From: JASFQI01 sp050115555
Lineage (GTDB): Bacteria; Desulfobacterota; DSM-4660; Desulfatiglandales; HGW-15
Length of the DNA: 8,502 nucleotides
Reading direction: 5' to 3'
NCBI GenBank assembly: GCA_050115555.1
Contig: JASFQI010000214.1
Span: 1 to 8,502 of the forward strand
Both the position numbers and the translations under genes were made by a program. Under the pieces are notes generated by a model. That model worked only from the letters and a program-made list of their open reading frames with translations. It had not been told where the DNA came from and ran no database searches. Every line of letters starts with the position of its first letter. Positions within the stretch are counted from its first letter, which is position 1. This document shows, one piece after another, positions 1 to 6,544 of this stretch.

Positions 1-1043
1 ACCATTACAAGAAGGCTGTGGCCTCGCGAATCAAAATTATGTCGGATCTCGACATCTCCGAACGCAGAAAACCCCAGGACGGAAAGATCAAATTCAAAAA
101 GTTCGCTCCCCTGGATATCGAACTCCGCGTGGCCACCATCCCGACCGTGGGCGGCGAGGAGGACGTGGTCATGCGAATCCTGGCCGCAGGCGAGCCCATC
201 CCTCTCGCTAAAATGGGCATGGGGCAGCGGGACTACGACGTGCTCCTGGAGTGCATCACCAAGCCTTACGGGATCTTCCTGGTCGTCGGGCCCACCGGAA
301 GCGGGAAGACAACCACGCTTCATTCGGCACTCGCCCACATCAACAAGCCGGAGACCAAAATCTGGACCGCGGAGGATCCTGTGGAGATCACCCAGCGGGG
401 CCTGCGGCAGGTACAGGTGCTGCCTAAAATCGGCTTTGACTTTGCCTCAGCCATGCGTTCCTTCCTGCGTGCCGACCCGGACGTGATCATGGTGGGCGAA
501 ATGCGGGACCACGAAACCGTTTCCACGGGTATAGAGGCCTCCCTCACGGGGCACCTGGTCTTCAGCACCCTTCACACGAACAGCGCGCCCGAGACCATCA
601 CCCGCCTCCTCGACATGGGCATGGACCCATTCAACTTCGCTGATGCCATTCTGGGCGTGCTCGCTCAGCGTCTGGTTCGTACGCTGTGCAAGGAATGTAA
701 AGAGCCCTACCACCCGGACCGTGCAGAGTATGACTACCTGGTCCGTTCCTATGCCGGGAACTTCGAAGCCATGGGCTTCCCATACTCGGAAGAGCTGACT
801 CTTTACAAAGCCAAGGGCTGCGACAAGTGCGCCAACACGGGGTACAAGGGGCGGGCGGCCCTCATGGAGCTGCTCACCGGATCGGATGACATGAAAAATC
901 TGATTCAGAACAGGGCACAGATGGAAGCTCTTCGGGCTCAGGCGGTCAAGGACGGTATGACCACCCTGATGCAGGACGGGATTCGGAAGGTGTTCCTGGG
1001 CATCACGGACTTTCAGCAAGTTCGCAAGGTGTGTATTAAGTAG
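1..1043 (+). CDS. GspE/PilB-family secretion or pilus ATPase, C-terminal part (5' end outside window)
   Basis: Cytoplasmic hexameric ATPase that powers type II secretion or type IV pilus assembly. The frame is open from position 3 and runs 346 codons to TAG at 1041-1043; the N-terminal half lies before the window. A GTG at 18 is internal, because the residues before it already match the conserved N-terminal side of the ATPase domain. Counting from that GTG, I see Walker A GPTGSGKTTT (91-100), the Asp box TAEDPVE (117-123), the Walker B region DPDVIMVGEMRD (153-164) with its Glu, and the His box GHLVFSTLHTNSA (178-190). A zinc-binding tetracysteine, CKEC (224-227) and CDKC (268-271), is typical of GspE and PilB and absent from PilT. 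All catalytic boxes are intact. Whether it serves secretion or pili cannot be told without the upstream genes. It is the only + strand gene here and converges on the diiron protein gene. Confidence 0.95.
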   Translation, partial: HYKKAVASRIKIMSDLDISERRKPQDGKIKFKKFAPLDIELRVATIPTVGGEEDVVMRILAAGEPIPLAKMGMGQRDYDVLLECITKPYGIFLVVGPTGSGKTTTLHSALAHINKPETKIWTAEDPVEITQRGLRQVQVLPKIGFDFASAMRSFLRADPDVIMVGEMRDHETVSTGIEASLTGHLVFSTLHTNSAPETITRLLDMGMDPFNFADAILGVLAQRLVRTLCKECKEPYHPDRAEYDYLVRSYAGNFEAMGFPYSEELTLYKAKGCDKCANTGYKGRAALMELLTGSDDMKNLIQNRAQMEALRAQAVKDGMTTLMQDGIRKVFLGITDFQQVRKVCIK

Positions 1044-1530
1044 AGTCGTTCTCCTCCCTTTGAGGCACCCGCCCCTCTTTCAGATATGTTTCGAGAACCT
1101 TCACGTGGTGTTCCTCCTCCTGAAGGACCCGCCGAAGCACCCCCTGCGCTCCGGGGTCCTGGACGAACGTGCCGAGCATTTCATAGAACACCACCGTGTC
1201 CCGCTCGAACTCCAGTGCAAGCTCGAGCAGGGACGCTACCGTCTCCAAACGGGGGATATCCGCCTCTCCAAGGGAAAACGTTTGGCCGGCCACCATTTGC
1301 TGAAGGAACGCCTGATCGGAGGAGGCCGGGCGTCGTCGACGCTCGTCCGCGGTCAACCCTGCTTTCATCCGTGAAAACGTCTCGATATGCCGTGCCTCGT
1401 CATCCGCCAGCCAGCCAAGAGCGAATGCCAAATCCGAATCATCCACGCGGGAAAGCGCGTCGCGGTAGACTGCTTCTCCGTTTTTCTCCAGCTGGATTGC
1501 CAGTTCCAGGATCTCGTCGATCGTAAACAT
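1036..1530 (-). CDS. Rubrerythrin-like ferritin-fold diiron protein without rubredoxin domain
   Basis: Predicted 164-residue four-helix-bundle protein of the ferritin-like/rubrerythrin superfamily. These proteins hold a diiron site and often reduce peroxide or handle iron in anaerobes. Candidate ligands fall in the expected order: E15 in helix 1, E45-x-x-H48 in helix 2 (DDEARH), E107/E109 in helix 3 (EFERD) and E138/E139 with H141/H142 in helix 4 (EEEHH). There is no CxxC, so the C-terminal rubredoxin domain of classical rubrerythrin is missing and an outside electron donor would be needed. The frame extends upstream to 1617, but I chose the ATG at 1530 because a strong GAGGAAGG lies 6 bases before it and the family fold begins there. 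The stop TAA (1038-1036) lies inside the end of the convergent ATPase gene. It is 100 bp from the phosphoesterase gene and possibly cotranscribed with it. The substrate is unknown. Confidence 0.87.
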   Translation of the reverse strand: MFTIDEILELAIQLEKNGEAVYRDALSRVDDSDLAFALGWLADDEARHIETFSRMKAGLTADERRRRPASSDQAFLQQMVAGQTFSLGEADIPRLETVASLLELALEFERDTVVFYEMLGTFVQDPGAQGVLRRVLQEEEHHVKVLETYLKEGRVPQREENDST

Positions 1531-1536
1531 ACCGGG

Positions 1537-1544
1537 CCTTCCTC
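1537..1544 (-). promoter_or_regulatory. Ribosome binding site deciding the diiron-protein start
   Basis: On the - strand this reads GAGGAAGG, 6 bases before the ATG at 1530. It supports that start over the more distal in-frame start at 1617, whose extra 29 residues look unlike any ferritin-fold N-terminus. Confidence 0.75.
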
Positions 1545-1630
1545 GGGTGAAAGCGCCTTCCACGCCCGTGAACCGGCAACCTTCCCTGAATCCAACAGCG
1601 CACACGCCAAGGCCCAAGCGACACCTGCCG

Positions 1631-2116
1631 TCAGATAGCGATCACCTCAGCGCGTATTTCCTTGTCGATGGTGAGAAGCCCTACGCTCCGGCGGCCCAGG
1701 GAACAAAGGCCCCCGCAAAAGGCCCCGGGGTTGAACATCAGGACGCCTTCGATCCTTTGACAAAAGGCCCGATGGCTGTGGCCGTATACGATACAATCCA
1801 CATCATCGAAACGACTCCGCACCCTGCGGTGCAATCTGAAGGGCCAGCTCCACCCGTGGGTGACCCCGATCCTGAACCCCCGGGCCTCAAACACGACCTT
1901 TTCGGGGAGCTGTTGCCGAAGCGCCTGCGGATCGTTGTTTCCCCACACCGCAATGAGCTCTATACCGCCAAAGGCCCGAAGCACTGCCTCGTTCCGAATA
2001 TCACCGGCATGTACTACGCAATCCGCATCCCCGAACACCCCCTCCACCACCCTCTCGAGCCGCGGGGTGGGTGCATCGAGATGGGTATCCGCAATCACGC
2101 CGATTTTCATCGGCAT
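1631..2116 (-). CDS. YfcE/MJ0936-type metallophosphoesterase
   Basis: Small (161-residue) calcineurin-like phosphodiesterase or phosphatase with a dinuclear metal site. The metal and catalytic motifs are complete and in order: DTH (D10, H12), HAGD (D39), GNND (N60 and D62), THG (H87) and GHSH (H113, H115), followed by the family's FNPG turn (128-131). There is no signal peptide or membrane segment, so it should act in the cytoplasm. The length fits the YfcE group, which hydrolyses simple phosphodiesters in vitro; physiological substrates are mostly unknown. The start at 2116 follows a GAGGGACGGGAAGAC leader. A second ATG at 2110 is possible but leaves a poorer ribosome site. It lies 51 bp downstream of the reductase gene, so cotranscription is likely. 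That gap contains a run of eight C on the + strand (2138-2145). I see nothing tying its substrate to the reductase. Confidence 0.92.
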   Translation of the reverse strand: MPMKIGVIADTHLDAPTPRLERVVEGVFGDADCVVHAGDIRNEAVLRAFGGIELIAVWGNNDPQALRQQLPEKVVFEARGFRIGVTHGWSWPFRLHRRVRSRFDDVDCIVYGHSHRAFCQRIEGVLMFNPGAFCGGLCSLGRRSVGLLTIDKEIRAEVIAI

Positions 2117-2167
2117 GTCTTCCCGTCCCTCGATAAGCCCCCCCCAATCCGCTTCAAAATCCGCATT

Positions 2168-4180
2168 TCAAAGCTGCAACCCTGCCATGAACCCTTCCCG
2201 AATCGCCTCCAGAGCATTCCGCGGGGACTTGGCATCTCCGATCGTATACAGCTCCGGAACCAATCCTTCGAGCTGCCCGGCCAGGCCTTTCACCGAAACG
2301 GATCCCATGGCCAGCACGATGGAGTCTGCGGGCACGAGGGTGAAGTCCCCCTCCTTCTCGATCTCCACACCCTCGTCGGTGAAACGCTCGGCACGAGCCA
2401 GGGTGATGATGTTCACGCCGAGGCGGCGAAGCTCGGCCAGGACCGTCCACCGGGTGGAGAGCCCGATATCCTTCCCGGCCTTCTTCTCCATTTCCAGGAC
2501 TGTGACCTCCTTGTTTCCATGGTCGATCAGGCCCTCGAGCGTCTCCCAGTCCTCCGCTCGGTTTGCAGCGAGGAAATGGAAGGCCTCCGGAGGCAGTGTG
2601 CCCTGGCGGGCCACGTAAAGGGCCGTTTCAAGGCCCAAAGCATTCCCGCCTACGATGACGACACGCCGTCCCAGGATCCTTCCGTTCTCGAGAAGGTCCC
2701 ACGACGAAACTACGTTGTCCCCACCCACCCCGGGAATATCCGGCCATGCGGACTCTGCCCCTGTGGCCACAATCACGGCATCCGGCGACATCTGCTTCAC
2801 CAGGCCCCGCGTCGCCTCCTGACCCAGGAGGATCTCCACGTCCAGGGCCCTGACATTGGCGGCCAGATCGTCGGCCGCCGTGGCCATTTCCTCTCGGCCG
2901 GGAATGCTTCGGCTCAGGAGGAGTTGGCCGCCCAGCCGGTTCGACGCCTCCATGAGCGTCACCCGGTGCCCCCGTTCCGCCGCCGTGATCGCCGCCTTCA
3001 GGCCGGCAGGCCCCCCGCCGGCCACCAGGACGTTCTTCGCCTTAGGGGCCGGCGTGATGTGGATCTCCCCTTCCCTTCCGGCCAGCGGGTTCACCAGGCA
3101 TCCGACCGGCCGCAGATCGAAAATCGCATCAAAGCATCCCTGGTTGCAGGCGATACAGTGGTAAATAAGATCGGCTCGGCCGGACTGCGCCTTTTCCGGG
3201 AGCGCGGGATCGGCGATCAGGCCGCGGGCTACGGTCACAAGGTCCGCTTCACCCTGTCGCAGGATCTCCTCGGCCTGGACCGGGTCGTTCACCCGATTGC
3301 TCGCCAGGACCGGCACGGAAACCGCGGACTTGATCCCCTGGGCGAGGTACGTGAACGCCTTGCGGGGAACGAACGTGGACAGCTGCGGGATGCGGGTCTC
3401 GTGCCATCCCCCGGTCACGTCGAAGAGATCCACTCCCGCCTTTTCCAGCTCTGCGGCGAAGATTCGGGCCTCCCGATTCGTATGGCTTCCCGGCATGAAA
3501 TCGTTCCCGGCCAGGCGCATGAGGATCGGGTAATCCGGTCCAACGGCCTTTCTCACCTTCTCGACGATCTCCACGCCGAAACGCATCCGGTTCTCAAGCG
3601 ATCCTCCGTAACCGTCCTCCCGCAGGTTGGTCAGGGGCGACAGGAACTGGCTGATGAGGTAGCCTGCGCTCCCAAGGATCTCCACGGCGTCGAAGTCGGC
3701 GGCTTTTGCCCGAACCGCAGCCTCTGCAAAACTGTCCTGGACCCCGGGGATCTCGTCGAACTCCAGGGCCCTCGGGATCTCTCCGGTAAACTTGGAGCGG
3801 ACCGCGGAGGCGGAAAACGGCTTTCTACCGCCAATCATGACCGAGTGGGTGTAGCGTCCTGCCTGGTAAAGCTGGGCGGCGATCTTTGCCCCTTCGGCCT
3901 TCACGGTGAACGTCAGCCGGGAGAGCCCGCGGATGTACTTATCGTCGTGGATGGCGATCATGTTCGCCATACCCCCGGTCTCATCCACAACGCACCCGCC
4001 TACGACGATGAGCCCTACGCCTCCCTTGGCTCGAAGTCCGTAAAAATCCACCAGCCTGTCCGTGACCTCGCCCTCGGGGGTGTACCCCAGGTGCATGGCC
4101 GTCATGACGATTCGGTTTGTCAGCTCCATGCCGTTGATGGTGATCGGGCTGAACAACTGCGGAAACGGTTTCTGCATCAT
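2168..4180 (-). CDS. fadH: FadH-type 2,4-dienoyl-CoA reductase / NADH:flavin oxidoreductase (FMN, 4Fe-4S, FAD)
   Basis: Predicted 670-residue cytoplasmic flavoenzyme, close to the roughly 672 residues of E. coli FadH. FadH reduces 2,4-dienoyl-CoA with NADPH during breakdown of unsaturated fatty acids. The N-terminal old-yellow-enzyme barrel (about 1-340) contains GYLISQFLSP, which supplies the FadH-like catalytic Tyr (Y174), and GGWHETRIP, which supplies the catalytic His (H260). Four cysteines bind the 4Fe-4S cluster: C342, C345, C349 and C361 (CxxCxxxC then CLVNP). The C-terminal half has two dinucleotide folds, GGGPAG (388-393) and GGNALG (510-515), and ends with the FAD motif TIGDAKSPRNAL. 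A stretch of about 30 residues after the second fold is longer than I recall in E. coli FadH and resembles enzymes of anaerobes. The ATG at 4180 is preferred over a GTG at 4195 because that GTG merges with the ribosome site. A related enoate reductase role is possible. No other beta-oxidation gene is in view. Confidence 0.88.
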   Translation of the reverse strand: MMQKPFPQLFSPITINGMELTNRIVMTAMHLGYTPEGEVTDRLVDFYGLRAKGGVGLIVVGGCVVDETGGMANMIAIHDDKYIRGLSRLTFTVKAEGAKIAAQLYQAGRYTHSVMIGGRKPFSASAVRSKFTGEIPRALEFDEIPGVQDSFAEAAVRAKAADFDAVEILGSAGYLISQFLSPLTNLREDGYGGSLENRMRFGVEIVEKVRKAVGPDYPILMRLAGNDFMPGSHTNREARIFAAELEKAGVDLFDVTGGWHETRIPQLSTFVPRKAFTYLAQGIKSAVSVPVLASNRVNDPVQAEEILRQGEADLVTVARGLIADPALPEKAQSGRADLIYHCIACNQGCFDAIFDLRPVGCLVNPLAGREGEIHITPAPKAKNVLVAGGGPAGLKAAITAAERGHRVTLMEASNRLGGQLLLSRSIPGREEMATAADDLAANVRALDVEILLGQEATRGLVKQMSPDAVIVATGAESAWPDIPGVGGDNVVSSWDLLENGRILGRRVVIVGGNALGLETALYVARQGTLPPEAFHFLAANRAEDWETLEGLIDHGNKEVTVLEMEKKAGKDIGLSTRWTVLAELRRLGVNIITLARAERFTDEGVEIEKEGDFTLVPADSIVLAMGSVSVKGLAGQLEGLVPELYTIGDAKSPRNALEAIREGFMAGLQL

Positions 4181-4185
4181 GGTTC

Positions 4186-4193
4186 CCTTCCTC
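4186..4193 (-). promoter_or_regulatory. Ribosome binding site deciding the reductase start
   Basis: Reads GAGGAAGG on the - strand, 5 bases before ATG ATG at 4180-4175. The upstream in-frame GTG at 4195-4193 shares its last base with this site and so cannot use it. The same eight bases precede the diiron-protein gene. Confidence 0.8.
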
Positions 4194-4194
4194 A

Positions 4195-4233
4195 CCCGGT
4201 CGAGCCGGGGAATGCTTCGCTCGTATATTCCCC
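4195..4233 (-). promoter_or_regulatory. Reductase leader with two overlapping, mutually exclusive hairpins
   Basis: Two perfect inverted repeats share bases 4207-4209. One has arms GGGGAAT (4207-4213) and ATTCCCC (4227-4233) with a 13-base loop. The other has arms CCCGG (4195-4199) and CCGGG (4205-4209) with a 5-base loop, and ends two bases from the ribosome site of the reductase gene. In the mRNA only one can form fully at a time. The UUCCC of the larger hairpin could also pair with GGGAA beside the ribosome site. This geometry would suit translational control, but pairing alone is weak evidence. No known riboswitch class is recognised. Confidence 0.35.
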
Positions 4234-4238
4234 ACCCC

Positions 4239-4336
4239 CTTTGGCGGGACTGCGGGATCAGCGAGAGACATTCATCTTAGAGAAATAATCAACTATTTCG
4301 GACTTCTCACGCGCCTCTGGCGGGACCGCAGGGTGA
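4239..4336. repeat. Two diverged 22-bp direct repeats flanking an A/T-rich dyad
   Basis: Copies lie at 4239-4260 and 4315-4336, 76 bp apart start to start. They match at 17 of 22 positions and share the core TGGCGGGAC; four of the five differences are transitions. They sit on both sides of the A/T-rich stretch upstream of the reductase gene. They could be paired regulator sites or chance similarity in G/C-rich DNA. Confidence 0.3.
4282..4299. promoter_or_regulatory. Candidate operator: perfect dyad GAAATA-N6-TATTTC upstream of the reductase gene
   Basis: A perfect 6+6 bp inverted repeat with a 6-base spacer stands out as A/T-rich in G/C-rich surroundings, about 100 bp upstream of the reductase start. 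Its size and symmetry fit a dimeric repressor site. I could not assign convincing -35 and -10 boxes nearby, so a promoter here is inferred only from base composition and location. No regulator gene is in the window. Confidence 0.35.
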
Positions 4337-4376
4337 TTTCAAGATCCATAGAAAAGGCCGGGCGCTTCTGTCGTGA

Positions 4377-4595
4377 TCACCCGCCGAAGTCCGGATGGAC
4401 CAACTCGATGTCATCCCCTGCCTCCACCCGTGTGGTGCCGTAATCCTGTGGATAAACGAAGCGTCCGTTTCTCTCCACGATCATGTGTTGGTCCCCGATC
4501 CCGTAACTTTTCTCCACAAGCTGAGCGATGGTCGTGCCCTCGGGCACGCGTTCCGGAAAACCCTCGACCGTGATGAGAATGGTTTCTTCCTTCAT
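4377..4595 (-). CDS. ThiS/MoaD-type sulfur-carrier protein ending in Gly-Gly
   Basis: Predicted 72-residue beta-grasp (ubiquitin-like) protein. The C-terminus HPDFGG ends in the exposed Gly-Gly that an E1-like enzyme adenylates and then converts to a thiocarboxylate, the sulfur donor in thiamine, molybdopterin and some cysteine or tungsten-cofactor routes. The segment EGTTIAQLVEK and the later VEAGDDIEL are typical of this fold. The frame extends upstream to 4631, but I chose the ATG at 4595, which overlaps the stop of the upstream E1 gene as ATGA and gives the normal family length. GGAG lies 11 bases upstream and CAGGGA directly abuts the ATG, so translation probably depends on coupling. No thiamine or molybdopterin gene adjoins, so the end product is unknown. 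Identification as a sulfur carrier is firm; ThiS versus MoaD is not settled. Confidence 0.88.
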   Translation of the reverse strand: MKEETILITVEGFPERVPEGTTIAQLVEKSYGIGDQHMIVERNGRFVYPQDYGTTRVEAGDDIELVHPDFGG

Positions 4596-5377
4596 TCCCT
4601 GTTTCTCTCCATAGAACCACACACCGGGCAACGAGGATTTCGATCCACGTGCATCTCATGGATGGACATACCCAGGGCACGAATCAGAAGAAGTCGTCCG
4701 GACAGGGCGGGACCGATGCCCACCAGGTACTTGATCGCTTCCAGCGCCTGTAGGGACGCCACCACCCCGGGCATCGGACCCGGCACGCCGATCTCTCGAT
4801 TCGCGCTCCGATCTTCTCCCGGGAACAGGCACTCCAGGCAGGGCGAGCGCCCAGGAACGATCGTGGTCACCATCCCTTCGAAGCCTTCCACTCCCCCGTA
4901 CACAAAGGGAATGCCCTTCTGGACGGCCGTTCGATTCAGGGCCTTCCGGGTGGCCAGGTTGTCCGTTCCATCCACGATCAGGGAGCAGTCCCCGACAATG
5001 TCCTGGACGTTTTCCTGAGTGATCTCCACGTTCCGCCCGTCGATTCGAATTTCCGGATTCAAAGCCAGAAGCCTGTCCCGGGCCGAGTCCGATTTGAATC
5101 TCCCCACATCCTCCGTTCCGTGGAGAAACTGCCGGTTCAAGTTTCCAAGCTCCACCCGATCACAATCCACGACGCGAAGATACCCGATGCCGGCTGCGGC
5201 CAGACCCATTGAAGAGATGGAGCCGAGCCCGCCCAACCCCACAATGCATACGCGGGCTGCTTTCAGTCGGCGCTGTCCCTCCTCCCCGATATCGGGCATG
5301 ATCATCTGGCGTCGATATCGAGCCTTCTCCTCACGGGAGAGAGAGGGGCCGGGGGGGTTTGAAGACGATACAGGCAT
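4592..5377 (-). CDS. HesA/MoeB/ThiF-family E1-like adenylyltransferase
   Basis: Predicted 261-residue cytoplasmic enzyme that uses ATP to adenylate the C-terminal Gly of a ubiquitin-like sulfur carrier, almost certainly the one encoded by the overlapping downstream gene. The ATP site is complete: GLGGLG (47-52), DCDRVELGNLNRQ with D71, D73 and R82, K95 in GRFKS, and D139 in DGTDN. Two CxxC pairs (C180/C183 and C250/C253) bind the structural zinc. The conserved SLQALEAIK helix follows at 208-216. The Cys used by E. coli ThiF in the crossover loop is replaced by N193, and there is no Cys at all between 183 and 250, so it looks more like a MoeB-type enzyme that passes sulfur from elsewhere. There is no C-terminal rhodanese domain. 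ATG 5377 is the only in-frame standard start upstream of the domain. Its ribosome site is poor, and a run of seven G (5351-5357) lies just inside. Confidence 0.93.
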   Translation of the reverse strand: MPVSSSNPPGPSLSREEKARYRRQMIMPDIGEEGQRRLKAARVCIVGLGGLGSISSMGLAAAGIGYLRVVDCDRVELGNLNRQFLHGTEDVGRFKSDSARDRLLALNPEIRIDGRNVEITQENVQDIVGDCSLIVDGTDNLATRKALNRTAVQKGIPFVYGGVEGFEGMVTTIVPGRSPCLECLFPGEDRSANREIGVPGPMPGVVASLQALEAIKYLVGIGPALSGRLLLIRALGMSIHEMHVDRNPRCPVCGSMERNRE

Positions 5378-5504
5378 GGGTCTATTGCGGAAATCTCTCC
5401 GGGGTGCCGGGTCTGGATGGAACAGCAGCCGGCAACAGGGCGCCGAGAGCCCGGGAATGATGCAAACACTGTGGATGAGAACAGCTGAACATCCCGAAGC
5501 ACGG

Positions 5505-5540
5505 AAAAACCCGCTAGAGGATCTTCTCCGCCTCCTCGGG
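5505..5540 (-). terminator. Terminator-like hairpin overlapping the stop codon of the FecR-like gene
   Basis: On the - strand CCCG (5540-5537) pairs with CGGG (5513-5510), and the inner GGAGG pairs with CCTCT (one G-U pair) around a 10-base loop. Five T follow at once (5509-5505). The stop TAG lies inside the 3' arm, so the hairpin spans the end of the coding region. It would separate the FecR-like gene from the E1/carrier pair. The T run is short, so efficiency may be modest. Confidence 0.45.
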
Positions 5541-6437
5541 CCACTTCATCTCCAAGTAAAGACCTCCCAGCAGCTCTTTTATGCCCCGATCCTCGGGAGC
5601 CGCTTCAAGAGCTTCCCTCAGCATTGCGGCGGCCTTGTGATAAAGCCCGTAGGAGATCAGGAGGCTGGCCTCCAGTACATGCCGGCCCTCCTCTCCCAGG
5701 AGGGCCATCTCGGAAATGGCCGCCTGAGCGGCTCGCATTTCCCGAATTCCTTTGGTTTCGAGGATCGCAAACCAGGCCAGCGTGGAGGTGTGGGGCTCGC
5801 TCCCACCGGTCTGGACTCCCTGGACCTTCCAGTAGTACCGGACCCCCGGGATCAGTGGAGGGGCCTGAAGCGGCAGAAATGCCCCGGTCTCGCCGGATTC
5901 AGGAAAGAACGTTTGTCGATAGATGGGAGACGGACACTTTATCGTGATCCCCACCTGCTCGACGCCGGCCACACGCTCCCACTCGAAACGCAGATCCTCG
6001 GGTAGGACATAGGCGTTGTGCGGGTAGAGGAGAAGGATCTCTCGATCTTCTCGCTCCACGCCCTTGGTTATGGGGCCGCGTCCCCGCGAGATGGTCTTGC
6101 GGATGGTGGACATGATTCGCGAGGCCAGGTTCCCGGCCGGCCCCGAAGCCCTGTCCGCAGGTACGGTGTAAGCCTCGCCCTGGTCCACGCGAAACACACG
6201 TCCATCGCCCAAAAGCCCCGAAACCGATCCCTCCAGGCTTCTCACCTCATCCCTAGGCCTGAGGCGCAAGCCGGCCTTTGCGGGCTGACTCGCCCCGTGG
6301 CTGAGGACGGCAGCCTTTCCTCTTACAGTCAGGAGAACGCCTTCCTCGGCCATTGCCGAACCCGAAAACATGCAAAGGAGCCAGGCGATGAACGCGAGAA
6401 TCCGGCCCCGTCGACCCAAACCCGTGCCGGCTGTCAT
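5514..6437 (-). CDS. Secreted FecR-like / TPR protein of unknown function
   Basis: Predicted 307-residue exported protein. The N-terminus has an RR-containing basic region, a hydrophobic core (13-24) and a likely signal peptidase I site after SAMA (residue 30). C22 lacks a small residue before it, so it is not a lipoprotein. Residues 33-92 look like a FecR-type domain, with alternating strands ending in LLGDGRVFRVDQGEAY. Residues 140-225 resemble an Fn3-like sandwich (FEWERV, later GVRYYWKVQG). Residues 235-307 form helix pairs of TPR type (LYHKAAAMLREALEAAPED, then GIKELLGGLYLEMKWPEEAEKIL begins a second). The product should act in the periplasm or at the envelope, probably binding protein or peptidoglycan, but no enzyme motif is visible. 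An excellent AAAGGAGG site lies 4 bases before the ATG. It follows lemA by 107 bp, with a terminator-like signal between. Domain calls are by pattern only, and the function is unknown. Confidence 0.82.
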   Translation of the reverse strand: MTAGTGLGRRGRILAFIAWLLCMFSGSAMAEEGVLLTVRGKAAVLSHGASQPAKAGLRLRPRDEVRSLEGSVSGLLGDGRVFRVDQGEAYTVPADRASGPAGNLASRIMSTIRKTISRGRGPITKGVEREDREILLLYPHNAYVLPEDLRFEWERVAGVEQVGITIKCPSPIYRQTFFPESGETGAFLPLQAPPLIPGVRYYWKVQGVQTGGSEPHTSTLAWFAILETKGIREMRAAQAAISEMALLGEEGRHVLEASLLISYGLYHKAAAMLREALEAAPEDRGIKELLGGLYLEMKWPEEAEKIL

Positions 6438-6513
6438 GGGTCCTCCTTTCCACCGCCTCTTTTCGATTCAGGGTGAAAAGCCCTCTCCTCCCTGTATCTG
6501 CCTTTTCAGAATG

Positions 6514-6544
6514 AAAAAAAGGCCGATGTCCGGGGTTGGGCATC
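6514..6544 (-). terminator. Possible terminator directly after lemA
   Basis: Immediately after the lemA stop, the - strand reads GATGCCC (6544-6538), a 6-base loop and GGACATC (6531-6525), which can pair apart from one C-A mismatch. GGCC and seven T (6520-6514) follow. The mismatch and the 4-base gap before the T run weaken it. The T run also overlaps a second perfect hairpin, TTTTCA-GAA-TGAAAA (6503-6517). It may be a partial terminator or attenuator before the FecR-like gene. Confidence 0.38.

Noticed and set aside
447..1019. 190-codon - strand frame inside the secretion ATPase gene
   Set aside because: The + strand frame has all four ATPase boxes. The antisense product has no recognisable motif or ribosome site.
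1547..4288. Very long (913-codon) + strand open frame
   Set aside because: It lies antisense to the reductase and phosphoesterase genes, which have full catalytic motifs. Its product is rich in Pro, Arg and His with no domain, as expected for a shadow frame in G/C-rich DNA.
5351..5357. Run of seven G near the start of the E1-like gene as a phase-variation site or frameshift
   Set aside because: The frame is intact, the domain begins normally after it, and no other frame offers a better start. The length is modest for phase variation.
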